DNA from: Aeromonas schubertii
GTDB taxonomy: Bacteria > Pseudomonadota > Gammaproteobacteria > Enterobacterales > Aeromonadaceae
Direction: 5' to 3'
Length of the DNA stretch: 64,000 nt
Assembly (NCBI RefSeq): GCF_000820105.1
Contig: NZ_CDDB01000039.1
Span: 62,001-126,000 of the forward strand
The translations under genes were made by a program, and so were the position numbers. Positions 28,640 through 37,542 of this stretch are shown here, one piece after another; the stretch's first letter is position 1, and each line of letters opens with the position of its first letter. A model generated the notes under the pieces. It was not told the origin of the DNA. It was given only the letters and a program-made list of their open reading frames with translations, and did no database searches.

Positions 28640-28687
28640 GATGTAAATCTCTCTTTACGAATTGGAGTGCCAGTGCACAATGGGTTT

Positions 28688-28716
28688 TAACTTACCCGTC
28701 TGGTCAGAAATTGCAA
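28688..28716 (-). promoter_or_regulatory. candidate his operon promoter
   Basis: On the minus strand TTGCAA (28716-28711), a 17-base spacer and AAGTTA (28693-28688) lie about 50 bases before hisL. The -10 match is modest. Confidence 0.4.
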
Positions 28717-28825
28717 CCCCGCCCCCGAAAAATAGTCGCGCATATCAAGCAAACGGTTTTGCGGTCGATAAGTGATCAGTCCATCTTTAGGGGAGTCCGG
28801 CCCTCTGCCGGATAGGGAGCGCACC

Positions 28826-29074
28826 ATGGCCAACCAGGATCTGATCTTCTCCATCCTGCCCCGTGCGCCGGCAACGCCGGGCAGTGAGCCTATCTCCCGT
28901 GAGGTGAGGGCAGTCGGCAAGAAGCCCAGAGTTGCCGAGAGCACGGCCGATCCCAAGGAGCGGCGCAAGGAGCAACCCCCTGCCGGCAAGCCGGTGAAGC
29001 GGGTGGCGAACGAGGTGGAAGAGGAGGAGTCGCCCCCGGACGATCCCCCCCATCAGATCGATCTCTTCGTCTGA
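28826..29074 (+). CDS. small disordered protein with C-terminal beta-clamp-binding-like motif
   Basis: An 82-residue protein of no named family known to me. A short N-terminal block (MANQDLIFSILPRAP) is followed by a long charged, Pro-rich region that should be disordered, and the chain ends HQIDLFV. QIDLF fits the QL(S/D)LF consensus by which Pol II, Pol IV, MutS and others bind the DnaN sliding clamp; polB in this same window ends QQLDLF. The ATG has AGGGAGC upstream. It lies 44 bases before yoaA on the same strand, so a role with that helicase in DNA repair is possible (inference). Composition fits its neighbours. Confidence 0.65.
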   Translation: MANQDLIFSILPRAPATPGSEPISREVRAVGKKPRVAESTADPKERRKEQPPAGKPVKRVANEVEEEESPPDDPPHQIDLFV

Positions 29075-29118
29075 GCGGCGCTTTTGGTATACTCGGCCTT
29101 TTCGCCGGAAGACCTGCC

Positions 29119-31053
29119 TTGACCACTGTCTCGACCCTGTTTGCCCCCGATGGCTCCCTCTCTCGTCACATCGACGGCTTTGTCGCCCGCGCTCCCCAGC
29201 TGGAGATGGCCAGGGCGGTGGAGCGCGCCATCGATAGCCACGGGCGCCTGTTGGTGGAGGCGGGGACCGGCACCGGCAAGACCTACGCCTATCTGGTGCC
29301 GGCTCTTCACTCTGGCAAGCGCATCGTCATCAGCACCGGCTCCAAGAACCTGCAAGAGCAGCTCTATCACCGGGACTTGCCGACCATCATAGGCGCCCTC
29401 GACTATGCCCGCCCGGTGGCCCTGCTCAAGGGGCGCAGCAACTATCTCTGTCTCGAGCGGCTCAACAACCTGATGAGCGAGTCTCATCTGCAAAAGGCCG
29501 AGGTGCTGGCCGATCTGGTCAAGGTCAAGTCCTGGTCCGGTACCACCAATACAGGGGATGTGGGGGATATTCCGGGGCTGCAGGAGAACGCCGAGATCCT
29601 GCCCCATATCACCAGTACCAACGACAACTGCCTGGGGCGCGACTGCCCCTACTACGAAGATTGCCATCTGGTGATCGCCCGTCGCCGGGCCATGGAGGCC
29701 CAGGTGGTGGTGATCAACCATCACCTCTTCTTCGCCGATCTGGCGGTGAAAGACACGGGATTTGGCGAGTTGGTGCCCGAAGCCCAGGTCTATGTATTCG
29801 ACGAGGCGCACCAGCTGCCCGAGATCGCCACCAGCTACTTTGGCAAGTCGCTCTCGAGTCGCACCCTGCAAGATCTTGCCCAGGACATCCAGCTCGCCTA
29901 TCGCAGCGAGGCCCAGGACATGAACCAGCTTGGCAAGGGGGCCGACCGGCTGCAGATTGCCAGCCAGGACTTGCGCCTGGCCTTTGGCATGGAGAGCGGA
30001 CGTGGCAACACCCGCGACATGATGAAAAGCAGTCACTGGGGCCAGGCGCTGGCGCGCCTCACCGATGCCCTGTCGCTCTGTTACGACGTGCTCAAGATAG
30101 CGCTCGGGCGCGGCGAGCGGCTCGACCAGTGCTTCGAGCGGGTGAGTGAGGTTAAAAGCCGCCTTGGCGAGGTGCTCTCGCTCGGGGAAACCGGCTGCTC
30201 CTACTGGTATGAGTGCACCCGGCTGCACTTCTCATTGAATCTGACCCCCCTCTCGGTGGCCGAGCGCTTCAATGGCGAGGTGCAGCGCCCCGAGGTGAGC
30301 TGGATCTTTACCTCCGCCACCCTGACGGTGGATGGCCACTTTGGCCACTTCGCCGGTGAGATGGGGCTCGGTGGCAGCGCCGAGCTGACCCTGGAGAGCC
30401 CGTTTGATTATGCCGAGCAGGCGCGCCTGTGTGTGCCGCGCTCTCTGCCCGAACCCAACGCCTTCGGGCGTGGGGAGCGGCTTGCCACCATGATGATTCC
30501 GCTTATCAACCGCACCCCGGGCGGTTGTTTCTTCCTCTGTACCAGCCATCAGGCAATGCGCCAGGTGGCCGAGGTCCTGCGCCGCGAGATGGGTCGCACC
30601 GTGCTGCTACAGGGGGAGGAGAACAAGTCGCAGCTGCTCAGGCGCTTCGTCGAGAATGGCCGTGCCGTACTGGTGGCCACCGCCAGCTTCTGGGAGGGGA
30701 TCGACGTGCGGGGGGCGGCGCTCTCGTGTGTTATCATCGACAAGCTGCCCTTCGCCTCTCCCGACGATCCCCTGCTCAAGGCGCGCATCGAGGATTGTCG
30801 ACTGCGCGGTGGCGATCCCTTCTTCGATGTGCAATTGCCCAAGGCGGTCATCGCCCTCAAGCAGGGGGTGGGGCGCCTCATTCGCGACAGAGGGGACCAC
30901 GGGGTACTGGTCATCTGCGATCCGCGTATGGTCAACCGCGCCTATGGCGCCACCTTTATCAAGAGCCTGCCCCCCATCCCCCGTACCCGGGAGTTGGCGC
31001 GGCTGGGTGAGTTTTTCCGCGAGGGCGCTGGGCCCTCGCCAAGCAATGTTTAA
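29119..31053 (+). CDS. yoaA: DinG-family ATP-dependent DNA helicase YoaA
   Basis: A 644-residue superfamily 2, XPD/DinG-like 5'-3' helicase. In E. coli YoaA works with the polymerase III chi subunit (HolC) in replication repair. Walker A is VEAGTGTGKTY near residue 47; the 4Fe-4S cluster Cys are C114 (YLCLERL) and the three in NDNCLGRDCPYYEDC; the helicase box VFDEAHQLP is near residue 225, and motif VI is QGVGRLIRD. The start is TTG 29119 with GGAAG seven bases upstream; no ATG suits. It is followed by tsaB after 9 bases, the enteric gene order. Confidence 0.95.
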   Translation: MTTVSTLFAPDGSLSRHIDGFVARAPQLEMARAVERAIDSHGRLLVEAGTGTGKTYAYLVPALHSGKRIVISTGSKNLQEQLYHRDLPTIIGALDYARPVALLKGRSNYLCLERLNNLMSESHLQKAEVLADLVKVKSWSGTTNTGDVGDIPGLQENAEILPHITSTNDNCLGRDCPYYEDCHLVIARRRAMEAQVVVINHHLFFADLAVKDTGFGELVPEAQVYVFDEAHQLPEIATSYFGKSLSSRTLQDLAQDIQLAYRSEAQDMNQLGKGADRLQIASQDLRLAFGMESGRGNTRDMMKSSHWGQALARLTDALSLCYDVLKIALGRGERLDQCFERVSEVKSRLGEVLSLGETGCSYWYECTRLHFSLNLTPLSVAERFNGEVQRPEVSWIFTSATLTVDGHFGHFAGEMGLGGSAELTLESPFDYAEQARLCVPRSLPEPNAFGRGERLATMMIPLINRTPGGCFFLCTSHQAMRQVAEVLRREMGRTVLLQGEENKSQLLRRFVENGRAVLVATASFWEGIDVRGAALSCVIIDKLPFASPDDPLLKARIEDCRLRGGDPFFDVQLPKAVIALKQGVGRLIRDRGDHGVLVICDPRMVNRAYGATFIKSLPPIPRTRELARLGEFFREGAGPSPSNV

Positions 31054-31062
31054 GGAAACAGC

Positions 31063-31755
31063 GTGTTGAAGATCCTGGCCGTCGATACTGCCACCGAAGC
31101 CTGCTCCGCCGCCCTGCTGGTGGGTGAGCAGGTGTTTGCCCGTTATGAAGAGGCGCCCCGCGACCATACTCGCAAGATCCTGCCCATGGTGCAGTCCCTG
31201 CTCGACGAGGCGGATATCACGCTGGCGGATCTTGACGCCATCGCCTTTGGCCGCGGGCCCGGCTCCTTTACCGGGGTGCGTATCGGTATCGGCGTGGCGC
31301 AGGGGCTGGCACTGGGGGCCGAGAAACCCCTCATCGCTGTCTCTACCCTGGCGGCCATGGCTCAGGGGGCCTGGCGTCGTGATGGCGCCCGCCGGGTGCT
31401 CACCGCCATCGATGCGCGCATGAACGAGGTCTATTTCGGACGTTTCGAGGAGCAGTCGGGTCTGATGGTGCCGGTTCAGGAAGAGTGTGTTATTGATCCT
31501 CAACGGCTGGCTGCCGAACTCGCCCTGGAGGGGGAGTGGCACGCCATCGGCACCGGTTTTTCTACCTATGGGGAGGTGCTGCAACTGGCAGGCGAACAGG
31601 TGCCTGCGAGCGCTCCCTGGCTACCGATGGCCGAGGACATGTTGCCGCTTGCCCGCGCCGCCTGGTTAGCCGGTGAGGCGGTAGCGGTTGAGGCCGCAAC
31701 CCCCGTATACTTGCGGGACAAGGTGACCTGGAAGAAGCTGCCGGGTCGGGAATGA
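31063..31755 (+). CDS. tsaB: tRNA threonylcarbamoyladenosine synthase complex subunit TsaB
   Basis: A 230-residue ASKHA-fold scaffold that pairs with TsaD and TsaE to make t6A37 in ANN-decoding tRNAs. Conserved ILAVDTATEACSAAL at the N-terminus, HTRKILPMVQSLL, and GRGPGSFTGVRIG around residue 67 are visible. It begins with GTG 31063 behind TAAGGAAACA. It lies between yoaA and slp, as in E. coli. Confidence 0.95.
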   Translation: MLKILAVDTATEACSAALLVGEQVFARYEEAPRDHTRKILPMVQSLLDEADITLADLDAIAFGRGPGSFTGVRIGIGVAQGLALGAEKPLIAVSTLAAMAQGAWRRDGARRVLTAIDARMNEVYFGRFEEQSGLMVPVQEECVIDPQRLAAELALEGEWHAIGTGFSTYGEVLQLAGEQVPASAPWLPMAEDMLPLARAAWLAGEAVAVEAATPVYLRDKVTWKKLPGRE

Positions 31756-31793
31756 CCGGAGGGGGAGCCCCCCTCTTTCGAGGAGGGTTGTGC

Positions 31794-32330
31794 ATGGGTT
31801 ATTCATCGAAACCGTGGAGCAGACTACTGTTGGGCGCGGCGACCCTACTGCTCGCGGCCTGCGGCACTGTGCCGCGGGAGCTCGCCTACGAGCCTGAATC
31901 GGCACTGGTACCGTTCAAGCCTGCGCTGGAGCAAAGTGGTGCCATGGCGCGCTGGAGCGGGGTCATTGCCGAGGTGCGCAACGAGCCGAGCCGCAGTGTG
32001 CTCGAGGTGGTGGAGTTGCCGCTCAAATCCAACGGGGTGCCGCAGCAGACCGAGCAGAGCGCGGGGCGGTTTCTCGCCATCATGCCGGGCTTTGTGGATC
32101 CCACCCTCTATGCCAAGGGGCGCTCCCTGAGCGTGCTCGGCAAGGTGGCGGCCCCGGTGGATGGCAAGATAGGGGAGCATCCCTACCGTTTCGCGGTCCT
32201 GGAGGTGGACAAGAGCAAGCTCTGGCCCCCGGTCAAAGAGGTTGAGGTTCGCTATGTGGATCCCTTCTTCTATGACCCCTTCTACGATCCCTTCTGGCCG
32301 CGGCGCTCTATCCATGCCCTGCCACGCTGA
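31794..32330 (+). CDS. slp: Slp-family outer membrane lipoprotein
   Basis: A 178-residue lipoprotein of the Slp/YeaY family. The signal peptide ends in lipobox LLAAC (Cys23), and Gly at position +2 favours outer-membrane sorting. Family features include the WSGVIAEVRN strand, RFLAIMPGFVDPTLYAKGR and the Tyr/Phe/Pro-rich tail FFYDPFYDPFWP. In E. coli the homologues are starvation- or sigma-E-induced, with no defined activity. The ATG at 31794 has CGAGGAGGG upstream. Its last 17 bases overlap the next gene. Confidence 0.9.
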   Translation: MGYSSKPWSRLLLGAATLLLAACGTVPRELAYEPESALVPFKPALEQSGAMARWSGVIAEVRNEPSRSVLEVVELPLKSNGVPQQTEQSAGRFLAIMPGFVDPTLYAKGRSLSVLGKVAAPVDGKIGEHPYRFAVLEVDKSKLWPPVKEVEVRYVDPFFYDPFYDPFWPRRSIHALPR

Positions 32331-33165
32331 CACCGGCGAGATCCGGCTCGATGATGGCCGCCGGGTCGCCTTTCAACGTTGGGGGGAGCCCGGCGCTCCC
32401 CTGATCCTTGCCCTTCACGGTTGGCTCGATAACAGCGAGAGCTTTCGACCCCTGGCCGCTCACCTTCAGGGGTGTCAGCTGGTCGCCATCGATCTGCCCG
32501 GTCACGGTCATTCGGACCACAAGTCGACCCCCTATGTGTTTGTGGACTGGCTGGATGATCTTCATCGCATCATCCGGGCTGCGGGGTGGCACCATGTCAT
32601 CCTGCTCGGCCACTCTCTCGGGGCGCTGATCGCCTCGGCCTATGCCGGGGTCTTTCCCGAGCAGGTCTCTCACCTCATCCTGCTCGAGGGACTGGGTCCT
32701 CTCACTGCGCCCGATGAGGAGGTGCCGGGGCAGATCCGCCGGGTACTCGAGAGTCGTACCCGCACCACCCGGCGCCAGCACCCCGGTTTTTCGACACCGG
32801 AGCAGGCGGTGGTGGCCCGCTGCCAGGTGGGGGATCTGGCTCCTCATCTGGTGCGTCTCATCGTGGAGCGAGCCCTGATCGAGCGGGCAGGGCGTTGGTA
32901 TTGGCGCAGCGATCCCGCCTTGCGTGAGCGCACACCTCTGCGCATGAGCGAGGGACAGACCAGGGCGCTGCTCGGGGCGATCACGGCGCCCGTACTGCTG
33001 TTGCAGGGGACGCGCGGTTATCCCGAGCTCAGCCATCAGTTGGTGGCGCGTCGTGATACCATAGGGCGCTTGGAATCCGGCATGGTGGAGGGAGGACATC
33101 ACTTCCATATGGAAGATCCTGCAATCACCGCAGCTTGTATCGAAAAATTCTGCCTTATCCGGTAG
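32314..33165 (+). CDS. alpha/beta hydrolase upstream of fadD
   Basis: A 283-residue alpha/beta-hydrolase fold protein. The oxyanion-hole HGWLDN is at residue 35, the nucleophile Ser101 in GHSLGA, and a candidate catalytic His in GGHHFHMED near residue 266. I could not identify the acid with confidence. No signal peptide. The substrate is unknown, perhaps an acyl or ester compound given the location directly before fadD (inference). The ATG 32314 lies within the end of slp, so translation may be coupled; the open frame continues further upstream. Confidence 0.8.
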   Translation: MPCHADTGEIRLDDGRRVAFQRWGEPGAPLILALHGWLDNSESFRPLAAHLQGCQLVAIDLPGHGHSDHKSTPYVFVDWLDDLHRIIRAAGWHHVILLGHSLGALIASAYAGVFPEQVSHLILLEGLGPLTAPDEEVPGQIRRVLESRTRTTRRQHPGFSTPEQAVVARCQVGDLAPHLVRLIVERALIERAGRWYWRSDPALRERTPLRMSEGQTRALLGAITAPVLLLQGTRGYPELSHQLVARRDTIGRLESGMVEGGHHFHMEDPAITAACIEKFCLIR

Positions 33166-33353
33166 AATCCCCGCCCTACGTCACTATTCTTTCAATTCAA
33201 TCCAGTCTCACTCTGTTAAATCGCTGTTAATTCAATAATCCTTGTGTCACCATGTGACTACCTTAGAGCTCTAGCTCAAAACAGCCGATTGAATGATCCA
33301 GGGATGGAGGAAACAGGGTGAGCGCACAGGTGCTTTATATGCAGGAGAATCAC

Positions 33354-35033
33354 GTGGAGAAGGTCTGGCTCAAGCGTTACCCGGAAGGGGTTCCGGCCGA
33401 GATCGATCCGGACAAGTACGGCTCTCTGGTGGAGATGTTCGAGGAGTCGGTGAGCAAGTTTGCCGACATGCCCGCCTTCGTCAACATGGGACAGACCATC
33501 ACCTACCGTCGCCTCGAAGAGCAGTCCCGGGCCTTCGCCGCCTACCTGCAAGATGAACTCAAGCTGGAGCGGGGTGATCGGGTCGCGGTCATGATGCCCA
33601 ACCTGCTGCAATACCCCATCGCCGTCTTTGGCATCCTGCGCGCCGGCATGACGGTGGTGAACGTCAACCCCCTCTATACCCCGCGTGAGCTGGAGCATCA
33701 GCTCAAGGACTCGGGCGCCAAGGCAATCGTCATCGTCTCCAACTTCGCCCACACCCTGGAGAAGGTGGTCTACGACACCCCGGTCAAGCACGTCATCCTG
33801 ACGCGCATGGGCGATAACCTGGGGCTGGCCAAGGGGACCCTGGTCAACTTCGTGGTCAAGTACGTCAAGAAGCTGGTACCCAAATACAACCTGCCGGGGG
33901 CCAGCACCATGCGCCATGCCCTCGCCAAGGGACGCTTCCTGCAGTATGTCAAACCCGAGATCAAGAATTCGGACATCGCCTTCCTGCAGTACACCGGCGG
34001 TACCACCGGCCTCTCCAAGGGGGCCATGCTGACCCACCGCAACATGATTGCCAACGTCGAGCAGTGTCTGGGTGTCTACGGGCCGCGCCTGCAAGCGGGC
34101 AAGGAGTTCGTGGTCACCGCCCTGCCGCTCTACCACGTGTTCGCCCTGACCGTGAACTGCCTGCTCTTTATGCGCCTCGGTGGCTACAACCTGCTCATCA
34201 GCAACCCGCGCGATATTCCCGGGTTTATCAAGGAGATCAGGAAATATCCCTTCACCTGCATCACTGGGGTTAACACCCTGTTCAATGCCCTGGTGAACAA
34301 TCCCGATTTTTCCTCCATGAACTTCGAGCGCCTCAAGCTCACCATTGGTGGTGGCATGGCGGTACAGCGCGCGGTGGCCGAGAAGTGGCAGCAGACCACT
34401 GGGGTGCCCCTGCTCGAGGGCTATGGCCTGACCGAGTGTGCCCCCCTGGTGAGCGTTTGCCCCTACGATCTCACTACCTACAACGGCTCTATCGGCCTGC
34501 CGGTCTGCTCCACCGAGATCCGCCTGGTCGATGACGAGGGTCAGGTCGTGAGCGAGCTCGGCAAGCCGGGCGAGATGCAGGTGCGCGGTCCCCAGGTGAT
34601 GACCGGCTACTGGCAGCGCCCCGAGGCGACCGCCGAGGTGATCCAGGATGGCTGGCTCTGCACCGGTGACATCGCAACCTTTGACGAGCAGGGTTTCTTC
34701 AAGATCGTCGATCGCAAGAAGGACATGATTCTGGTCTCCGGCTTCAACGTCTATCCCAACGAGATCGAAGATGTGGTGGCCATGCATCCCAAGGTGATGG
34801 AAGTGGCCGCCGTCGGTATGCCTCACAAGGTGTCCGGCGAGGTGGTGAAGATCTTCGTGGTGCGCAAAGACCAGAGTCTGAGCGAAGAGGATATGATAGC
34901 CCACTGCCGCACACATCTGACTGCCTATAAGGTGCCGAAGCTGGTAGAATTCCGCGACGAACTACCCAAGACCAATGTGGGCAAGATCCTGCGCCGCGTG
35001 CTGCGTGACGAGGAGCTTGCCAAGCAGCAATAA
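33354..35033 (+). CDS. fadD: long-chain fatty acyl-CoA ligase
   Basis: Peripheral inner-membrane AMP-forming ligase that activates imported long-chain fatty acids to acyl-CoA for beta-oxidation. The 559-residue protein tracks E. coli FadD closely: the AMP/P-loop motif [16 protein letters not shown] starts at residue 213, [13 protein letters not shown] near 355, and the fatty-acid signature region [10 protein letters not shown]-like plus [22 protein letters not shown] near 445. Start choice: GTG 33354 (AGGAG 8 bases upstream) gives the E. coli-like EKVWLKRYP start; ATG 33339 and GTG 33318 (GGAGG upstream) are in frame and possible. I see no clear FadR site in the spacer. It precedes rnd as in E. 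coli. Confidence 0.94.
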   Translation: MEKVWLKRYPEGVPAEIDPDKYGSLVEMFEESVSKFADMPAFVNMGQTITYRRLEEQSRAFAAYLQDELKLERGDRVAVMMPNLLQYPIAVFGILRAGMTVVNVNPLYTPRELEHQLKDSGAKAIVIVSNFAHTLEKVVYDTPVKHVILTRMGDNLGLAKGTLVNFVVKYVKKLVPKYNLPGASTMRHALAKGRFLQYVKPEIKNSDIAFLQYTGGTTGLSKGAMLTHRNMIANVEQCLGVYGPRLQAGKEFVVTALPLYHVFALTVNCLLFMRLGGYNLLISNPRDIPGFIKEIRKYPFTCITGVNTLFNALVNNPDFSSMNFERLKLTIGGGMAVQRAVAEKWQQTTGVPLLEGYGLTECAPLVSVCPYDLTTYNGSIGLPVCSTEIRLVDDEGQVVSELGKPGEMQVRGPQVMTGYWQRPEATAEVIQDGWLCTGDIATFDEQGFFKIVDRKKDMILVSGFNVYPNEIEDVVAMHPKVMEVAAVGMPHKVSGEVVKIFVVRKDQSLSEEDMIAHCRTHLTAYKVPKLVEFRDELPKTNVGKILRRVLRDEELAKQQ

Positions 35034-35109
35034 GGTCCCTGCCTTCCCCGGCGCCGTGGTTCCCCCACGGCGCTGTTGTTTTCGGGGCCGGTCAGCACAA
35101 GGCGACGCC

Positions 35110-36222
35110 ATGCAATACCAACTGATTTTTGAGCAGCCCCGTCTCGAGGCCTACCTGGCCGAGCTCGCGGACGGGCCGCTCGCCATCGACACCGAATTCG
35201 TGCGCACCCGCACCTATTACCCCCAACTCGGCCTGTTCCAGATCTACGACGGCCATCAACTGGCCTTGATCGATCCCCTGGCCGTGGACATGTCCCCCTT
35301 GTGGAAGATCCTCGGTGAGCCGGGCCGCCTCAGCGTGTTGCACGCCTCGGGTGAGGATCTCGAACTCATCCAGCATGAGGCCGGCCACCTGCCGGCCCTG
35401 ATGCATGACACCCAGCTCGCCGCCGCCTTCCTGGGCTACGGCGTGTCGGTGGGCTTTGGCGCCCTGGTCAAAGATTTCCTCGGGGTGGAGCTGGTCAAGG
35501 ATCAGGCCCGCACCGACTGGCTGGCCCGTCCCTTGAGCCCGCGTCAGCTCGACTATGCGGCGGCTGACGTCTTCTATCTGGTGCCTCTCTACCGGCAGGT
35601 GATGGCGCGGCTCGCCGAGAGTGGCAAGCTGGCCTGGTTCGAGGAGGAGTGCCGTAGCCACTGCGCCCGCAAGGTGGCCATCAGCGATCCCTATCAGGCG
35701 TATCTGGACATCGGCAACGCCTGGCAGCTGGGGCGGCGCGAGCTCGCCATCCTGCGCGAGCTGGCGGCCTGGCGCCAACAGGAGGCGGTACGCCGGGATC
35801 TGGCAGTCAACTTCGTGGTCAAGGAGCTGCATCTCTACAAGGTGGCGGAGCGCCGACCGGCCTCTTTGCGCGATCTCAACGAGCTTGGCCTGCTGCCCAT
35901 CGAGATCAAGATCCATGGCAAGCGCCTGCTCGATATCGTCGCCAAAGCCCAGGCCGGGGATCCGCAGCTGTGGCCCGAGCGTATCCGCCGGCTGGTAGAC
36001 TTTCCCCAGTACAAGGGGGAGCTCAAGCGCATCAAGGCCCTGGTCGAGGAGAAATCCAAGGAGTGTGGCGTGCCGCCCGAACTTATCGCCAGCAAGAAGA
36101 CCATCCACCAGTATTTCACCTGGAGCTGGCGCCTGAGCGAGGCCGAGCGTGCTGCACTCGAGCCTCCTGCTCTGCTCACCGGCTGGCGCCGTGAGCTGGT
36201 GGGGCATCTGCTGCAGGAATAG
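35110..36222 (+). CDS. rnd: ribonuclease D
   Basis: A 370-residue 3'-5' exoribonuclease for tRNA 3' end maturation. The DEDD exonuclease core shows AIDTEF (Asp27, Glu29), a middle Asp in LMHDTQ, and the YAAAD motif (Tyr149, Asp153) of the DEDDy class; an HRDC domain covers about residues 205-285 (YLDIGNAWQLGRRELAILREL). It lies 76 bases after fadD. Its end overlaps the convergent solute-binding protein gene by 47 bases. Confidence 0.95.
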   Translation: MQYQLIFEQPRLEAYLAELADGPLAIDTEFVRTRTYYPQLGLFQIYDGHQLALIDPLAVDMSPLWKILGEPGRLSVLHASGEDLELIQHEAGHLPALMHDTQLAAAFLGYGVSVGFGALVKDFLGVELVKDQARTDWLARPLSPRQLDYAAADVFYLVPLYRQVMARLAESGKLAWFEEECRSHCARKVAISDPYQAYLDIGNAWQLGRRELAILRELAAWRQQEAVRRDLAVNFVVKELHLYKVAERRPASLRDLNELGLLPIEIKIHGKRLLDIVAKAQAGDPQLWPERIRRLVDFPQYKGELKRIKALVEEKSKECGVPPELIASKKTIHQYFTWSWRLSEAERAALEPPALLTGWRRELVGHLLQE

Positions 36223-37003
36223 GGAGCAGGGAGATCTCTGCCCCGAAGCGTTTGAGTATGTTCTCATAATGCCGCTTGTCGACGAGCAGGGCCCGGATCG
36301 AGGCATCGATCCGGGCCTTTTGTTGCTCGTCGGTACTCGCGAGGCTCATGATGAGGTGCACCGGGGTGGCCCGGGTCGTTATCAGCGGGTAGAGCTCATC
36401 GAGGGGGAGGGCACTTTGTCTCAGGGTGATGAGATTACCCGGATCTATGATGATGCCCTGGATCCGATCAGAGAGCAGCAGTCGAACCAGTGGCTCGAGG
36501 CGCATACGAACGATCAGCTGTTTCTGAAGGCGGGGATCGGCCAGCAGGGGGCGAAAGGTTTCACCGTAATCAAAGCCTTTGAGCACCCCGAGCAGGAAGT
36601 CGTCGCGTCCCACAAGCTCCTGTAATCCCTTGAGGTGCTGCCACTGGGGCAACTGGGGGCGGTGGATCATCAGGGCGGTCTGTTCGGTGCGGTAGGGGAG
36701 AGAGAAACGGGCATAGCGGGCGCGCTCTTCGGTGTTGTTGGCCGACATGCCGATATCTATCGAGCCAAATTCGATCTCCCGCAGCACCCTGGCCCAGGGC
36801 ATCTCGATAAATTGGGGGGTGAAGCCTGCCTCTTCCAGGATGAGACGAGTCAGCTCCACATCCAGGCCGGTCAGGTTGCCTGCGCTGCGATAGGAGTAGG
36901 GATACCAGTCGGTCCAGCCGACGCGCAGGGGTTGATGCATCTTGTTGGCCTCATGGGCCGCAAGAGGAAGAGCCAAAAAAAGAAGCAGGAGTAAACGAAG
37001 CAC
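36176..37003 (-). CDS. periplasmic solute-binding family 3 protein, orphan
   Basis: A 275-residue secreted protein with an N-terminal signal peptide (LRLLLLLFLALPLAAHE) and a bacterial extracellular solute-binding domain family 3 (PF00497) as in amino-acid ABC transporter receptors: VGWTDWYPYSYR, GLDVELTRLILEEAGF and IDIGMSANNTEERARYARFS. No permease or ATPase gene is nearby, so it may be a stand-alone sensor-like or orphan receptor. GTG 37003 is the only start that keeps the signal peptide short. The ligand is unknown. The 3' end overlaps rnd. Confidence 0.8.
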   Translation of the reverse strand: MLRLLLLLFLALPLAAHEANKMHQPLRVGWTDWYPYSYRSAGNLTGLDVELTRLILEEAGFTPQFIEMPWARVLREIEFGSIDIGMSANNTEERARYARFSLPYRTEQTALMIHRPQLPQWQHLKGLQELVGRDDFLLGVLKGFDYGETFRPLLADPRLQKQLIVRMRLEPLVRLLLSDRIQGIIIDPGNLITLRQSALPLDELYPLITTRATPVHLIMSLASTDEQQKARIDASIRALLVDKRHYENILKRFGAEISLLPIPAADAPPAHGASR

Positions 37004-37079
37004 GATACGCCCCCGGCTGGAGTCACTCCCCAGAGTATTGAGCAGGGGAGAGCGGCTCACCAGCCAGAGGCGGCATCCA

Positions 37080-37457
37080 TTACAATTCGTGGGCGTGGTT
37101 GCCCTTGCGATAACGACTCTCGCAGCGCGGGCAGCGCTGCAGGGCGGGATCCTGATCCAGTGCGGCGACGGAGAGCGGCTCCTCGCAGTCGGCGCAGAGA
37201 CCATAGAGGCCCAGTTCCATCTGACAGAGGGCGGCCTCCACATGGAGCAGCCGGGCGGTCAGGGGGGCGCTCTGGTTGGGCAGGAGTCGCTGTCCTATGC
37301 TGATCAGCTGCTCGGTATCACACTGGGCCAGCTCGGGCCCCATTTCGCCAACCTGCGTCGCTTCCATCCGGGCAACCAGCTCGGCGCGGGCTTCGGCCCA
37401 AAGGGATTCGAGACGGCGACGCCATTCGATCAGGCGTGCCTCACTCAGTTCACACAC
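37080..37457 (-). CDS. DksA/TraR-family C4 zinc finger protein
   Basis: A 125-residue protein with a helical N-terminal coiled coil and a C-terminal C4 zinc finger (Cys88, Cys91, Cys109, Cys112; LCADCEEPL and RCPRCESRYRK). The architecture is that of DksA/TraR proteins that enter the RNA polymerase secondary channel. It lacks the characteristic DXXDXA tip motif of DksA at the coiled-coil turn as far as I can see, so a DksA-like activity is unproven. The GTG start has GGGGG just upstream. Its start is 86 bases from the end of dusC on the same strand. Confidence 0.8.
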   Translation of the reverse strand: MCELSEARLIEWRRRLESLWAEARAELVARMEATQVGEMGPELAQCDTEQLISIGQRLLPNQSAPLTARLLHVEAALCQMELGLYGLCADCEEPLSVAALDQDPALQRCPRCESRYRKGNHAHEL

Positions 37458-37542
37458 AATGCCCCCATCAGGCTAACAACAGTGCGCTCAGTATAGGGAG
37501 GGCGAAGGGGGCTCAGAATGATATGAGTCAAGTTAGCCATGG

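Noticed and set aside
33276-34916. 546-codon frame antisense to fadD
   Set aside because: Shadow of fadD, whose sequence matches the family throughout.
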